A stretch of DNA of 64,000 nucleotides, from positions 2,108,001-2,172,000 of the forward strand of contig JARUPY010000090.1 in NCBI GenBank assembly GCA_029817715.1, written 5' to 3'. The position numbers and the translations under genes were made by a program. Shown here piece after piece: positions 38,476-46,904 of this stretch. Position 1 is the stretch's first letter. Every line of letters starts with the position of its first letter. This DNA is from Melastoma dodecandrum (lineage: Eukaryota; Streptophyta; Magnoliopsida; Myrtales; Melastomataceae). The notes under the pieces are model-generated. The model had not been told where the DNA came from, did not search any database, and saw only the letters and a list, made by a program, of their open reading frames with translations.

Positions 38476-40185
38476 TCAGAACGGCTGCGGGCCTTCGATG
38501 AACGATTGCGGACGCGCCGTCGTCGGAGCGGCCGGTCTCCGCTTCCGTGTCTCCACCGTGAAAGGTCGCGTGACCTCTGCGACATGGTAGGCGTCGGCGG
38601 AGCGTTCGCCGCGGCCGGTACGCTGCCGAGCCTTGGCGCGGTCGCGCGCCGGGTGCGCGGGTCCGGCGAGCCGGTCCTGCTTCCGCTGCAGCCGATCGGC
38701 TTCGACCTGCATGTGCCGCTCGATGCGATCGGCATCCGCCGCCGAGAGCAGGGGCCGCTGCTCGGCGTCCGACCACGGCACCAGCGTCGCCGCGCCGTCG
38801 TTGAGGACCGCCACCCGGCCCAATGCCAGGCGGCCGACTTCCGCGAGACCGCTTTGCGTGAGCGCATAGATCGCGCCGTCGCGCGGCGTCACCGCGGCCT
38901 CGACGCCGGCATCGCGCGCAAGCGCCGCATGCGCCTCAAGGTGCGCCGGCGTGCCGTGCACGGGCATCGCGAGGCGCGGCCGCACCGCCTGGTACATTTC
39001 GCGCAAGTCCGTCCGGCAGGGATGTCCCGTGACGTGGACCGGCTGCCCGTCGACGAGATCGGCGGCGGTGATGATCCTGGCACCTTTGGCGCGAAGGCCG
39101 TCGAGCACGGCATCGATGTATTCCTCGTTGCCGGGGATCGCCCGCGCCGAGTGGACGATGACGTCGCCCGGCTTCACCTCGGGCAAGCGCGGATCGACGA
39201 CCTTCTTCGCGGCGAGCTTGGCGAGCGCAGCATTCTCCTCGCCCTGCGTCCCCGTGCAGATCAGCACGCAGCCGCGCCGTTGCGTGCCGTTGAACTTCGT
39301 CGAGTCGGGCAGGAACGCCGGCACGTCGCGGGTCAGGCCGAGCTTCTCGGCAACCTCAGCAGCATTGCGCAACGAGCGGCCGGCCAAGGCCACCTTGCGC
39401 CGCGCGGCCTTCGCCGCATGCGCCACCGAAGCCATCCGGGCGACGTTCGAGCCGAAGCTCGAGACGAAGACCATGCCTTTCGCGTCCTTGAACACCTTCG
39501 TCATGGCCTCGCGCACCGAGGCTTCCGACGTCTGCGGCCGCTCGCGATCGGCGTTCGTCGAGTCGCAGAGCATCAGGTCGACGCCGGCGCGCCCGAGCCT
39601 GGCGAAGGCATCGAGGTCGGTGGTCGAACCGATCCCCGGAGCCGGATCGATCTTCCAGTCGCCGGTGTGAATGATGCGCTTGCCGCCGTGCTCGATGGCG
39701 AGCGCGACGCAATGCGGCGTCGAATGCGCGACCTTGATCGTGCGCAGATGGAAGGCGCCGATATCGAGCTCGGCACCGGGCGTGAAGGTCGTGAGGCTGA
39801 CGTTGCCTCGCGTGCCCATCTCCTGGAACCGGTTCGACAGCATCATCGCCGCGAAGGGCGGCGCGAAGATCGGGCATTTCGCATGCTTCGGCCACAGGCG
39901 GTGGATCGCGCCGACGTGGTCCTCGTGGAAGTGCGTGACGACGAGACCTTTGAGGCGCCGGCCGAGAAGCCGGAAGATGTGAGGATCGGGCATCACCGCC
40001 TCGACGCCGGCGACGTCGCGCGGCGCGAACGTCGTTCCGGCATCGACCAGGATGAATTGGTCGTCGGCACCGTAGAGGGTCCAGTTCATTCCGATTTCGG
40101 CGACGCCGCCGATGGTGGCGACGAGGATCGCGTCCTCGCCGGGACGCGGGATCGCGGAGAGCGTCCGCAGATCGCTGTTAGTCAT
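38476..40185 (-). CDS. rnj: Ribonuclease J
   Basis: 569 residues of the metallo-beta-lactamase/beta-CASP family. Metal motif GLVVTHFHEDHVGAIHRLWP, further ligands in IKVAHSTPHCVALAIEH and IHTGDWKIDPAPG, and the beta-CASP segment MVFVSSFGSNVARMASVAHA. The C-terminal part has CTGTQGEENAALAKLA, HVTGHPCRTDLREMY and RLAMPVHGTPAHLEAHAAL, followed by a basic tail that is poorly conserved. In alphaproteobacteria RNase J has 5'-3' exo- and endonuclease activity in rRNA maturation and mRNA turnover. It is convergent with the biuret-hydrolase-like gene. Confidence 0.94.
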   Translation of the reverse strand: MTNSDLRTLSAIPRPGEDAILVATIGGVAEIGMNWTLYGADDQFILVDAGTTFAPRDVAGVEAVMPDPHIFRLLGRRLKGLVVTHFHEDHVGAIHRLWPKHAKCPIFAPPFAAMMLSNRFQEMGTRGNVSLTTFTPGAELDIGAFHLRTIKVAHSTPHCVALAIEHGGKRIIHTGDWKIDPAPGIGSTTDLDAFARLGRAGVDLMLCDSTNADRERPQTSEASVREAMTKVFKDAKGMVFVSSFGSNVARMASVAHAAKAARRKVALAGRSLRNAAEVAEKLGLTRDVPAFLPDSTKFNGTQRRGCVLICTGTQGEENAALAKLAAKKVVDPRLPEVKPGDVIVHSARAIPGNEEYIDAVLDGLRAKGARIITAADLVDGQPVHVTGHPCRTDLREMYQAVRPRLAMPVHGTPAHLEAHAALARDAGVEAAVTPRDGAIYALTQSGLAEVGRLALGRVAVLNDGAATLVPWSDAEQRPLLSAADADRIERHMQVEADRLQRKQDRLAGPAHPARDRAKARQRTGRGERSADAYHVAEVTRPFTVETRKRRPAAPTTARPQSFIEGPQPF

Positions 40186-40505
40186 GTGTGAGGGGCATCC
40201 TGAGAAAAGCCTCGCGCCGGCGGCCTTGCCGCGACGAGGTGGTGGGTGCCGTCGGTGTCTTCAGCGTCGGCGCCGTGTGGCGGGCCGAACAGAAAATGGC
40301 GGCAACAAGCTGAGCTGGAAAGGAGTCCGAGGCGAGCGGATCGCACGAGCGTAAAAGGTCGCAGCAATCGCTTGATAGGTCGACTCTCGACTCAGTCCGT
40401 GGAGCTATGACCTAGACATATGAGCTTCGCGACGGCAATGCGCAAGCGTTCTCTCAGCGCTCGCCGGAGTTCGACTCCGACAGGGCGCCAAACCTCGCTG
40501 CGGCC
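40186..40505. other. Intergenic region between rnj and the RpfF-like gene
   Basis: 320 bases with no supported gene. It holds the rnj promoter region and the 3' untranslated region of the RpfF-like gene. No hairpin with a T-run was seen after the crotonase stop, and no copy of the tRNA-Ser 3' end (a possible att site) was found. Confidence 0.45.
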
Positions 40506-41357
40506 TCACCGGCTCCCGGCGCCGAACATCCGACGTTGCAGCATGCCGACTCGACGCATGCGCGCCAGCGAGGACGCCGAGAGGTGCCGCACGGTTTTCG
40601 CCCAATAGTCCGTCTCGGCGATGAGGGCGTCCAGGGTGATGTTGTTCTGGCGCTGCACTGTTCGCTCGTAGGCCACATGGGCACTGTGATGGGCGGTCAA
40701 GCGAGCAATGAGATCGCGGACGCCAGCTTCTCCCATGCCGGTCTCGTAGGCCTCATCCAGAATGCCTTTCTCGAGCGCCGTCGCGACGTCGATCTTCTCT
40801 GCGTCGACAACGAGCTGGCGGGCCTGGAGGTATCCGATCCGCGGCGCGATGACGGTGCCGATCCCATTGGCGGGAAAGAGACCGACCGTCGCTTCGGGAA
40901 GCTGAAAGACCGAGCCGGCTTCGGCTGTCATGATGTTGCAACATCTGGCCGTCTCGAACCCACCGCCGAGCGCTCGTCCGCGCACGAGCGAGATCGTGAC
41001 GAAGCAACAGCCGAAACCGCTTGCCATGTTGAAGGATGCCGTCGCCCCGCCGACCGCGGTGCGATCGAGAACATCGATGTGACCGCCCTCGATCGTATCG
41101 GCCATGCTCACGAGATCACCGCCGAGGCTGAAGACGCGGTCGCTCGCCGATCTGATGACGAGAAACTTGAAAGGTTGTTCCTCGCTTGGCGTCTCGCGAC
41201 CGTGCTCGCGCTTGAGCGCTTCCGCGACCTCGCAGAAATTCTGGATCAGTGAGGGGGTTATGCAGGGCAGCGGCTCGATAGGCAGGGTCAGCCAGATGGT
41301 CGCGATGCTCGGCTCATACTCGAGCTGGATCTGGGTCGTGTCGAGCGAGGTATCCAT
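40506..41357 (-). CDS. Crotonase-superfamily protein resembling DSF synthase RpfF
   Basis: 283 residues. It carries VFSLGGDLVSMADTIEGG, TISLVRGRALGGGFETARCC and FQLPEATVGLFPANGIGTVI. These match the RpfF pattern 'VFnLGGDL', 'ALGGGFEaal' and 'LPEvlfdLFPgmG' better than ordinary enoyl-CoA hydratases. Glu135 and Glu155 have the 20-residue spacing of the two catalytic glutamates of Xanthomonas RpfF (141 and 161). RpfF makes cis-2-unsaturated fatty-acid signals from acyl-ACP. The gene lies 96 bases downstream of a GGDEF-EAL gene on the same strand, which strengthens a signalling role. Confidence 0.78.
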   Translation of the reverse strand: MDTSLDTTQIQLEYEPSIATIWLTLPIEPLPCITPSLIQNFCEVAEALKREHGRETPSEEQPFKFLVIRSASDRVFSLGGDLVSMADTIEGGHIDVLDRTAVGGATASFNMASGFGCCFVTISLVRGRALGGGFETARCCNIMTAEAGSVFQLPEATVGLFPANGIGTVIAPRIGYLQARQLVVDAEKIDVATALEKGILDEAYETGMGEAGVRDLIARLTAHHSAHVAYERTVQRQNNITLDALIAETDYWAKTVRHLSASSLARMRRVGMLQRRMFGAGSR

Positions 41358-41453
41358 GCCGCTTGATTAGCCCGAAACGATCGTGCGGGCACTAGGTTTT
41401 CGCGACGAGGAGCCTGCTTCCTACGGCGTGTGTGAACCCCGTGAGACGCGATA

Positions 41454-43748
41454 TCAGGCGACCTCGCGCAGCCGAAACATCTTCTTGAACTTCGCCGCGA
41501 GCTCGGTCGCAGGCTTGGCCTTCGAGAAATAGAAGCCCTGCATATATTCGGCGCCGAGCTGACGCAGGATCGCGACCTGCTCGGACGTCTCGACGCCTTC
41601 GACGACCATGGACTTGCCGAGGCTTTGCATCAGCCCTGCCATCAATTGGATGAGCGCCGAGGCCATCGGGTCATTCCCGATACGAAGAACGAACGAGCGG
41701 TCGATCTTGACCGTGTCGAACGGGATCTGGCTGAGATACGAGAGGCTCGAGTATCCGGTTCCGAAATCGTCGATGGCGATCTTCACGCCCAGCGCGCGGA
41801 TCTCGTCGATCGCAGCGCGAACGCCGGCAAGGTTGCCGAACGCGAGCGACTCGGTGATCTCGACCTCCAGGCGATGCCCGGGAAGACCCGAAGACGCGAG
41901 CGCGGATTTGATTTGCGCCACGACGGCGCCGTCCCGGAACTGCGCCGCCGACAGATTGACGGCGACCGAGATCCCGGGCGCCCATGTCGCCGCTTCCATG
42001 CAAGCCTTGCGCATGACGATCGCGCCGAGATCGACGATCAGCCCGGTCGCCTCTGCGAGCTTGATCGTCTCGTCCGGACGCATGAGACCGCGTGTCGGAT
42101 GGAACCAGCGAAGAAGGGCCTCGCATCCCACGATCCGACGCGTGCCGACCTGCACAATCGGCTGGAAATGGACGTCGATCGCGTCGTCCTCGATGGCGCG
42201 ACGCAAATCCAGCTCCCGCATGCGGCGGTCCATGGCTTCGGCCGCCATCTCGTGGCGGAAGCGCCGGAAGGTCTGCTTTCCCGCTTCTTTCGCTTTGTAG
42301 AGCGCGATATCGGCGTTCTTCAAAAGCTCGTCACCGGCGTCGCCGTCTTCGCCGAACCGCGCGATCCCGATCGACAATCCGATCTTGACGCGATTGCCCT
42401 CGATCTCGAAGGGATACGAAATCAGGTCGATGAGACGCGAAGCAAGCGCCTCGTCGTCACCTTCCGGCGCGTACTGGACGAAGACGAACTCGTCGCCCCC
42501 TAGTCTGTAGCAAAGATCAGTGCGGCGCAGGCCGTTCGTGAGACGGCTCGCGACCTCGACAAGCAGCTTGTCGCCGATCGCGTGCCCGAGCGTATCATTC
42601 ACTTCCTTGAAGCCGTCGAGGTCCAAGTAGAAGAGAGAAAAGGCCGTATTTTGGATCTTGGCCTCGCGCACCACACGCGGAAACCACTCCCGGAAGCTTG
42701 TTCGGTTCGGGAGCCCGGTCAGAACGTCGTAATGGGCGAGATGAGCGATCTGCGCCGCGGCCTCATGTTTCTCGGTGAGATCTTCAACCATCAGCACCGT
42801 GCCGCCATTTGCGATCGGCTCGCAGCGGAAGCTCAGAATCCTCCCGTCCGAGAACTTGAGGCTTTCCTCGTGGCGCATGCGCGACTTCAGCGCCCGCTCG
42901 AAAATCGCAATGTTCTGCTCGCGCGTCCGGATCCTGCCCGTGAAGCCCGACTGGCAGAGGTCGACAATCTCATCGAGCGACATGCCAATTTTGAGAGCGT
43001 TACCATCAAGGTTGAACATCGCCGCAAAACGATCGTTGGCAAACTCGAGGGTTCGATGAGCGTCGAACATCACGAGCCCGTGCGTCATGTTATTCAGCGC
43101 CGTGTCGAAACGATCCTTCAGGATGCGATTGGCAAGACCGTTGCGCATCGCCATCGTGAGGTTTGCATTGATTTGGCGCGTGGCCGACCAGACGCCGAGA
43201 AACATGAATATCGTCATGATGATGAGGCCGGTGGCCTCGAGCCCATAATGTATGAGCAGGGCGGTGGTGAAGGGAACGAGGATGGCCACCATCTGGATGA
43301 TGACGATCCAAGGGTGGGGCGCGTGCCGCGCGGCAATGCCGCCGGTCATGCCGATGACCATGATCGTCCCGAAGAGCTGGAGGATGACCGAGTCCGACAG
43401 CATCATGAACGATGAATCGATGCCGAGGAGGAGCGTCCACACGCCGGCAAGACATCCGTAGGCCAGCTCCCAGCCCTTCATCTGCGCGGGCGTGCGCCGC
43501 AGATCGACGCGTCGACGATAGAGGTGCCGGAGGCCGATGCGGATTGCGGTGACGAACAGGATGGCGCCGAGACAGACGAAGTCGCGCGGGGCTCCCTCGA
43601 AGAAGACCCCGGCCGTCGCGATCGAGACGGCCGCGGCATAGGCAGGCAACGCGGCGCCGAGCGGTCCGAACAGTTCCGCCGTCAGAGACTTGCGGATCTC
43701 CGCGTCCGCTGTCGCGCTGTGACCATACGCCGGGTCGGTGTCGATCAT
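41454..43748 (-). CDS. Membrane PAS-GGDEF-EAL c-di-GMP turnover protein
   Basis: 764 residues. Five or six membrane helices (about 35-190) precede a PAS-like domain (214-328: FDTALNNMTHGLVMFDAHRT). The GGDEF domain follows (RLGGDEF, motif at 417-421) with an intact RxxD inhibitory site (RRTD, 408-411). The EAL domain shows GCEALLRWFHP (543-545), NLSAAQFRDG, EITESLAF, IDDFGTGYSSLSYL (660 on) and VVEGVETSEQV. Both catalytic domains look intact, so it could make and break c-di-GMP under control of a membrane signal. It sits upstream of the RpfF-like gene, reminiscent of RpfR-RpfF pairs. Confidence 0.93.
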   Translation of the reverse strand: MIDTDPAYGHSATADAEIRKSLTAELFGPLGAALPAYAAAVSIATAGVFFEGAPRDFVCLGAILFVTAIRIGLRHLYRRRVDLRRTPAQMKGWELAYGCLAGVWTLLLGIDSSFMMLSDSVILQLFGTIMVIGMTGGIAARHAPHPWIVIIQMVAILVPFTTALLIHYGLEATGLIIMTIFMFLGVWSATRQINANLTMAMRNGLANRILKDRFDTALNNMTHGLVMFDAHRTLEFANDRFAAMFNLDGNALKIGMSLDEIVDLCQSGFTGRIRTREQNIAIFERALKSRMRHEESLKFSDGRILSFRCEPIANGGTVLMVEDLTEKHEAAAQIAHLAHYDVLTGLPNRTSFREWFPRVVREAKIQNTAFSLFYLDLDGFKEVNDTLGHAIGDKLLVEVASRLTNGLRRTDLCYRLGGDEFVFVQYAPEGDDEALASRLIDLISYPFEIEGNRVKIGLSIGIARFGEDGDAGDELLKNADIALYKAKEAGKQTFRRFRHEMAAEAMDRRMRELDLRRAIEDDAIDVHFQPIVQVGTRRIVGCEALLRWFHPTRGLMRPDETIKLAEATGLIVDLGAIVMRKACMEAATWAPGISVAVNLSAAQFRDGAVVAQIKSALASSGLPGHRLEVEITESLAFGNLAGVRAAIDEIRALGVKIAIDDFGTGYSSLSYLSQIPFDTVKIDRSFVLRIGNDPMASALIQLMAGLMQSLGKSMVVEGVETSEQVAILRQLGAEYMQGFYFSKAKPATELAAKFKKMFRLREVA

Positions 43749-44109
43749 GCCGGAAGCTCTAAGTCCAACTCGCTTTACGCCCGAGGCGTACCTGCGGATC
43801 GTCTAGAACTGGCTCACAGACCCGTTAAAAAGCCTCGCACGTCCGTGGAGTTGTGGCCGTCGGAACAATGCCGAATAGCGTGCAGGAACTGACGGGCGGT
43901 CATGTTGGTTAACCATCCTTAAGCACATTCGCTGGATACCCAACTTTTTTTCCGAGGCCCGGATTGCTAAAATGCTAAATAAAACGTAAATTTTTCGTAC
44001 TGCTTCACCTGTTCTCGGCGCCAACGAGGGTTGCCGCGTGCTTGGCTCTCCAAGTGCGGCATGTGCCTGCGTTTGCGCAGATGGCAGGCGGCCGCAGGTG
44101 GAGTACAAC
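43749..44109. other. AT-rich divergent region between the GGDEF-EAL and tautomerase genes
   Basis: 361 bases with no supported gene. The stretch 43900-44010 is clearly lower in GC than the rest of the window (for example AACTTTTTTTCC and GCTAAATAAAACGTAAATTT). It probably holds promoters in both directions. The base composition suggests acquired DNA, but no repeat or insertion-sequence end was seen. Confidence 0.5.
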
Positions 44110-44577
44110 ATGCCGCTCATCGTTTTCACCCACACCTCGAATGCGATGCCCAAGGACAAAGTTGTCAAGGTTGCCGAGCAAATCCGGGAGTCGATGCTCC
44201 GGAACTACGTCATCAAAGCTATTCCCGACGCGCTCCGAGCCCATACACGAGTCAAGGTGGTCGAGATCGATCCGGATTACTATGTCGGATCTGATGACGG
44301 ACGTCCGCTCTACGACGTCGAATTAATCGGTCCCGTAGACAGCGTGGCTGGCCAAGATGCCGAGGCGTTTGCGCGCGAGATCACGACGGCAATTCTGACC
44401 GCTGAAGGATCTCCGGTCGACGAAGAGAACTCGCAGCGCGTGTGGTGCGTGTTCAGCGATGTTCCCGACATGAAGTGGTCGATCGGTCCGAAGATCCTGA
44501 ACCGGCGATCGACTCTGAAGCATGTGCTTCGACATCAAACCCAAATCGCAGCCAAGTATCAGCAGGCTGCCGAGTAG
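44110..44577 (+). CDS. Tautomerase-superfamily protein with N-terminal proline
   Basis: 155 residues beginning MPLIVFTHTSNAMPKDKV. After Met removal Pro would be residue 1, the catalytic base of 4-oxalocrotonate tautomerase-type enzymes. Further segments are RVKVVEIDPDYYVGSDDGRP, EAFAREITTAILTAEGSPVD and RVWCVFSDVPDMKWSIG, the last resembling the 'v.v.f.dv....w..gG' strand of MSAD/CHMI-size members. The length is above the usual 60-130. Substrate unknown. The ATG at 44110 follows GGTGGAG. It is divergent from the GGDEF-EAL gene in the lower-GC segment. Confidence 0.78.
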   Translation: MPLIVFTHTSNAMPKDKVVKVAEQIRESMLRNYVIKAIPDALRAHTRVKVVEIDPDYYVGSDDGRPLYDVELIGPVDSVAGQDAEAFAREITTAILTAEGSPVDEENSQRVWCVFSDVPDMKWSIGPKILNRRSTLKHVLRHQTQIAAKYQQAAE

Positions 44578-44993
44578 CGGTATTCGCTCGGTTGCTCGGC
44601 GCGGTGACGTTAGGGCAGGACGGCGAGGATCACGGTGCTCAAAACGACCACTCCTCGTCGGCGCAATACCTGAGTGTTTCTGCATTGCAGAAACAGTTCG
44701 TTGGAACTATTCGCTCGCGCCGAGTAGCTGTGAAGCATCAGGCTTTGCGATGCGGTGCACCCCAACAAGAAGGCTATCCTACCACCTACATGTTGCTAGC
44801 TGAGAGCGCTCCGGCTGGGCCTCCATGGCGCCCCGCGCACCCCGATCCCGTGCGGCTGAAATGCGATCGATCGCGCCCTTATTGAAGAGCCGATACCACT
44901 ATTCATCACAGATCAGTCTGCAACGTCGATGGCCCTCGTCGCCTGGATAGAGATGCTCGCCTCCCTTCAGCGTGCCGAGAACTTCTCCGGTCT
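44578..44993. other. Intergenic region between two convergent genes, no gene seen
   Basis: 416 bases of mixed composition between the tautomerase and DUF4239 genes. Open frames here show atypical codon use and no recognisable motif. No terminator with a T-run was found. Confidence 0.45.
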
Positions 44994-45764
44994 TCAAGGC
45001 GCCAGCGTCGCCTGGACCCGCGCCTGCGTCACCGCAAAGCTCGTCGGCGCCAGCCGGAACGGCCCTTCGAACGGGTATTGCAGCAGGAAGCAGGCGAGCA
45101 GGACGATCGCGTTGAGGGCGCCGAAGATCGCCGACATGGTCGCGTGCGACCAGGCGTTCTCGAGGCTGGAGAAGAAAACCAGTCCGATCAGGACGCCGCA
45201 ATAGACGAGCACCATTGCCCAAAGGCCGGCGGGGATCTCCGGCACGGCCTGAAAAATCCGCTCCTCGCGGTCCCGATGCGCCTCGAGCAGCAGGGTGACG
45301 AGCCTGCTCTGGCTGGCGATGTCCTTGGGCGCAGAAAGGTCGAGCGTGTTGGCACGCTCGAGCAAGGCGATCTGCGCGTTCTCGGCGACGGGGCTGGACC
45401 GGCGCGCCTCGCGCATCACCGACCATTCGGGATCGATGACGGCGGCGACGTAGGTCTGCAGCGCGTCCTTGATCTCGCCCCGCGGCGTCGCGGGCAGCGC
45501 CGCGGCGATCATCGATGCGCCATGCAGCGCCGCGCATTCCTGGTCGAGGGCGTTGTCGGCGTCGACGTAGCTCGTCAGCGCCTGGCCGAAGATGAAGGCC
45601 AAGAAGACCGCGTAGATGACGCCGGCCTGAAGGAAGATCGCCGTGCCGACCTCGAAATGGCTCCGTCTCAGCTCGACCCCGACGAGCCGGAACGTGGCGT
45701 AGCTCGCCACGCCCGTGACGAGAGCGCTCGCCAGTACGATGAGGACGATGTCGATGCCGTTCAT
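44994..45764 (-). CDS. DUF4239 membrane protein
   Basis: 256 residues with four membrane helices in two pairs: IDIVLIVLASALVTGVASYA and GTAIFLQAGVIYAVFLAFIF at the N terminus, then AGLWAMVLVYCGVLIGLVFF and ATMSAIFGALNAIVLLACFL near the C terminus. A soluble helical segment of about 120 residues lies between (EIKDALQTYVAAVIDPEWSV). This bestrophin-like layout is that of DUF4239. The function is unknown. It lies 69 bases from the 3' end of tRNA-Ser, on the same strand. Confidence 0.8.
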   Translation of the reverse strand: MNGIDIVLIVLASALVTGVASYATFRLVGVELRRSHFEVGTAIFLQAGVIYAVFLAFIFGQALTSYVDADNALDQECAALHGASMIAAALPATPRGEIKDALQTYVAAVIDPEWSVMREARRSSPVAENAQIALLERANTLDLSAPKDIASQSRLVTLLLEAHRDREERIFQAVPEIPAGLWAMVLVYCGVLIGLVFFSSLENAWSHATMSAIFGALNAIVLLACFLLQYPFEGPFRLAPTSFAVTQARVQATLAP

Positions 45765-45833
45765 CGCGCGCTGCGGGAGGGGGGGAGGGAGGGGACCTCA
45801 GCTGTCTTCCACTATAAGACGCGATAATGTTGC

Positions 45834-45923
45834 TGGCGGAAAGGGTGGGATTCGAACCCACGGTGGGCTTGCACCCACGGCGGTTTTCAAGACCGCTGCC
45901 TTAAACCACTCGGCCACCTTTCC
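45834..45923 (-). tRNA. tRNA-Ser (anticodon UGA)
   Basis: 90 bases including an encoded CCA. Acceptor GGAAAGG pairs with CCTTTCC. The anticodon arm is GCGGT-CTTGAAA-ACCGC, so the anticodon is TGA. A long variable arm GTGGGTGCAAGCCCAC follows, as in class II tRNAs. The T-loop is GGTTCGAATCC. It reads UCA and, by wobble, other UCN codons. Its 3' end points toward the lower-GC segment at 40-45 kb. Confidence 0.97.
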
Positions 45924-46088
45924 GAAGTCGACCCGCGCCGATATGGCCTCTGGCTACAGGCTGGACAGGTGGTGCACAAGACTGCGGAAAGCACAGTGCG
46001 CGGCCATCCGCCCGTCTCGCCCGGGGCGGGATCGCGATGCTAAGGCTTGGGTTGCGCGCGCCGACGCGGCCGCGCGGGAGGACACACC

Positions 46089-46619
46089 ATGAAAGTCGCT
46101 CGGCTCGCGCTTGCCCTCACGCTCTTGAGCTCGCCCGCCTTCGCCGCGCTGAAGCCCGGGGACCCCGCGCCGGACTTCAAGGTCGAGGCCGCGAAGGGCG
46201 GCAAGGCCTTCGACTTCGATCTCGCCGCGGCGCTGCAGAAGGGGCCGGTCGTGCTCTACTTCTACCCGAAGTCGTTCACCAGCACCTGCACGGTCGAGGC
46301 GCACGAGTTCGCCGACAACATCCCCAATTTCGAGGCGGCGGGCGCCAGCGTGCTCGGCATCTCGGGCGATGCGATCGACACGCAGAAGGAGTTCTCCTCC
46401 AAGGAGTGCCGCGACACGTTCCCGGTCGGCGCCGATCCGAGCTTCTCCGTCATCAAGGCCTACGATGCCTCGTTCGCCGGCATCTTCGCCAAGCGCATCT
46501 CCTACGTCATCGCGCCCGGCGGCACGATCTTGGAGGCGCACGAGGATTCCGAAGCCGACAGCCATATCGAGACGGCGCTCGATGCGGTGCGCCAGTGGAA
46601 GGCCGCGCACCAGAAGTAG
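46089..46619 (+). CDS. Exported peroxiredoxin (BCP/PrxQ-like)
   Basis: 176 residues. A signal peptide (MKVARLALALTLLSSPAFA) marks periplasmic export. The peroxidase motif PKSFTSTCTVEAHEF places the peroxidatic Cys at 67 in PxxxTxxC, and Cys107 in EFSSKECRDTFPV is a candidate resolving cysteine. The preceding LKPGDPAPDFKVEAAKGG and later ISYVIAPGGTILEAHED are standard AhpC/TSA elements. It reduces peroxides with an external thiol donor; the ScsB-type reductase encoded elsewhere in the window could be such a source, by inference. Convergent with the HNH gene. Confidence 0.92.
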   Translation: MKVARLALALTLLSSPAFAALKPGDPAPDFKVEAAKGGKAFDFDLAAALQKGPVVLYFYPKSFTSTCTVEAHEFADNIPNFEAAGASVLGISGDAIDTQKEFSSKECRDTFPVGADPSFSVIKAYDASFAGIFAKRISYVIAPGGTILEAHEDSEADSHIETALDAVRQWKAAHQK

Positions 46620-46621
46620 CT

Positions 46622-46903
46622 TCAGCGCTTCGTGCGCGTCGGGGCGTTGAAGTCGGGCGGCTTGTCGGCGATCCAGGCCAGAAAGCGGGCGATGGTCTCG
46701 TCAGCATCGGGTCGCCGTCCGTCTGCGACGAGGCGCGCCAACTCGGCGTTCGTGAAGCGCGCATGCAGCATGCGGTGGCAGATCGGGTGGACGGGCGCGG
46801 TCTCGCGACCGCCGCGGCTCTTCGGCCGCGTGTGATGCTTCTGCACGCGCCGGCCGAGCGGGCGATGGCAGAGCCAGCACGTCGGCTCTGCCATCACCTC
46901 CAT
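46622..46903 (-). CDS. Small HNH-motif protein
   Basis: 93 residues. A zinc-binding pair CWLCHRPLG and PICHRMLHARFT brackets the HNH core KHHTRPKSRGGRETAPVH. This is the compact HNH domain of many stand-alone alphaproteobacterial proteins. Nuclease activity is possible, but no partner gene suggests a role in restriction or a mobile element. The start may be MAEPTCW at 46891. It lies two bases from the preceding convergent stop and directly after the DUF2147 gene. Confidence 0.78.
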   Translation of the reverse strand: MEVMAEPTCWLCHRPLGRRVQKHHTRPKSRGGRETAPVHPICHRMLHARFTNAELARLVADGRRPDADETIARFLAWIADKPPDFNAPTRTKR

Positions 46904-46904
46904 C

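Noticed and set aside
40506..41357. Annotation of the crotonase as an ordinary enoyl-CoA hydratase
   Set aside because: The LGGDL, GGGFE and LFPxxG contexts and the spacing of the two glutamates fit RpfF better, and no beta-oxidation genes lie nearby. The ordinary reading remains possible.
44442..44885. Two plus-strand frames (44442-44885 and 44522-44803) overlapping and following the tautomerase
   Set aside because: They are out of frame with the tautomerase, rich in Arg, Ser and Cys and without any recognisable pattern or ribosome-binding site.
45834..45923. tRNA-Ser as an att site with a direct repeat elsewhere
   Set aside because: The region around 40.2-40.5 kb was read for a copy of the tRNA 3' end and none was found. 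The island idea rests on composition only.
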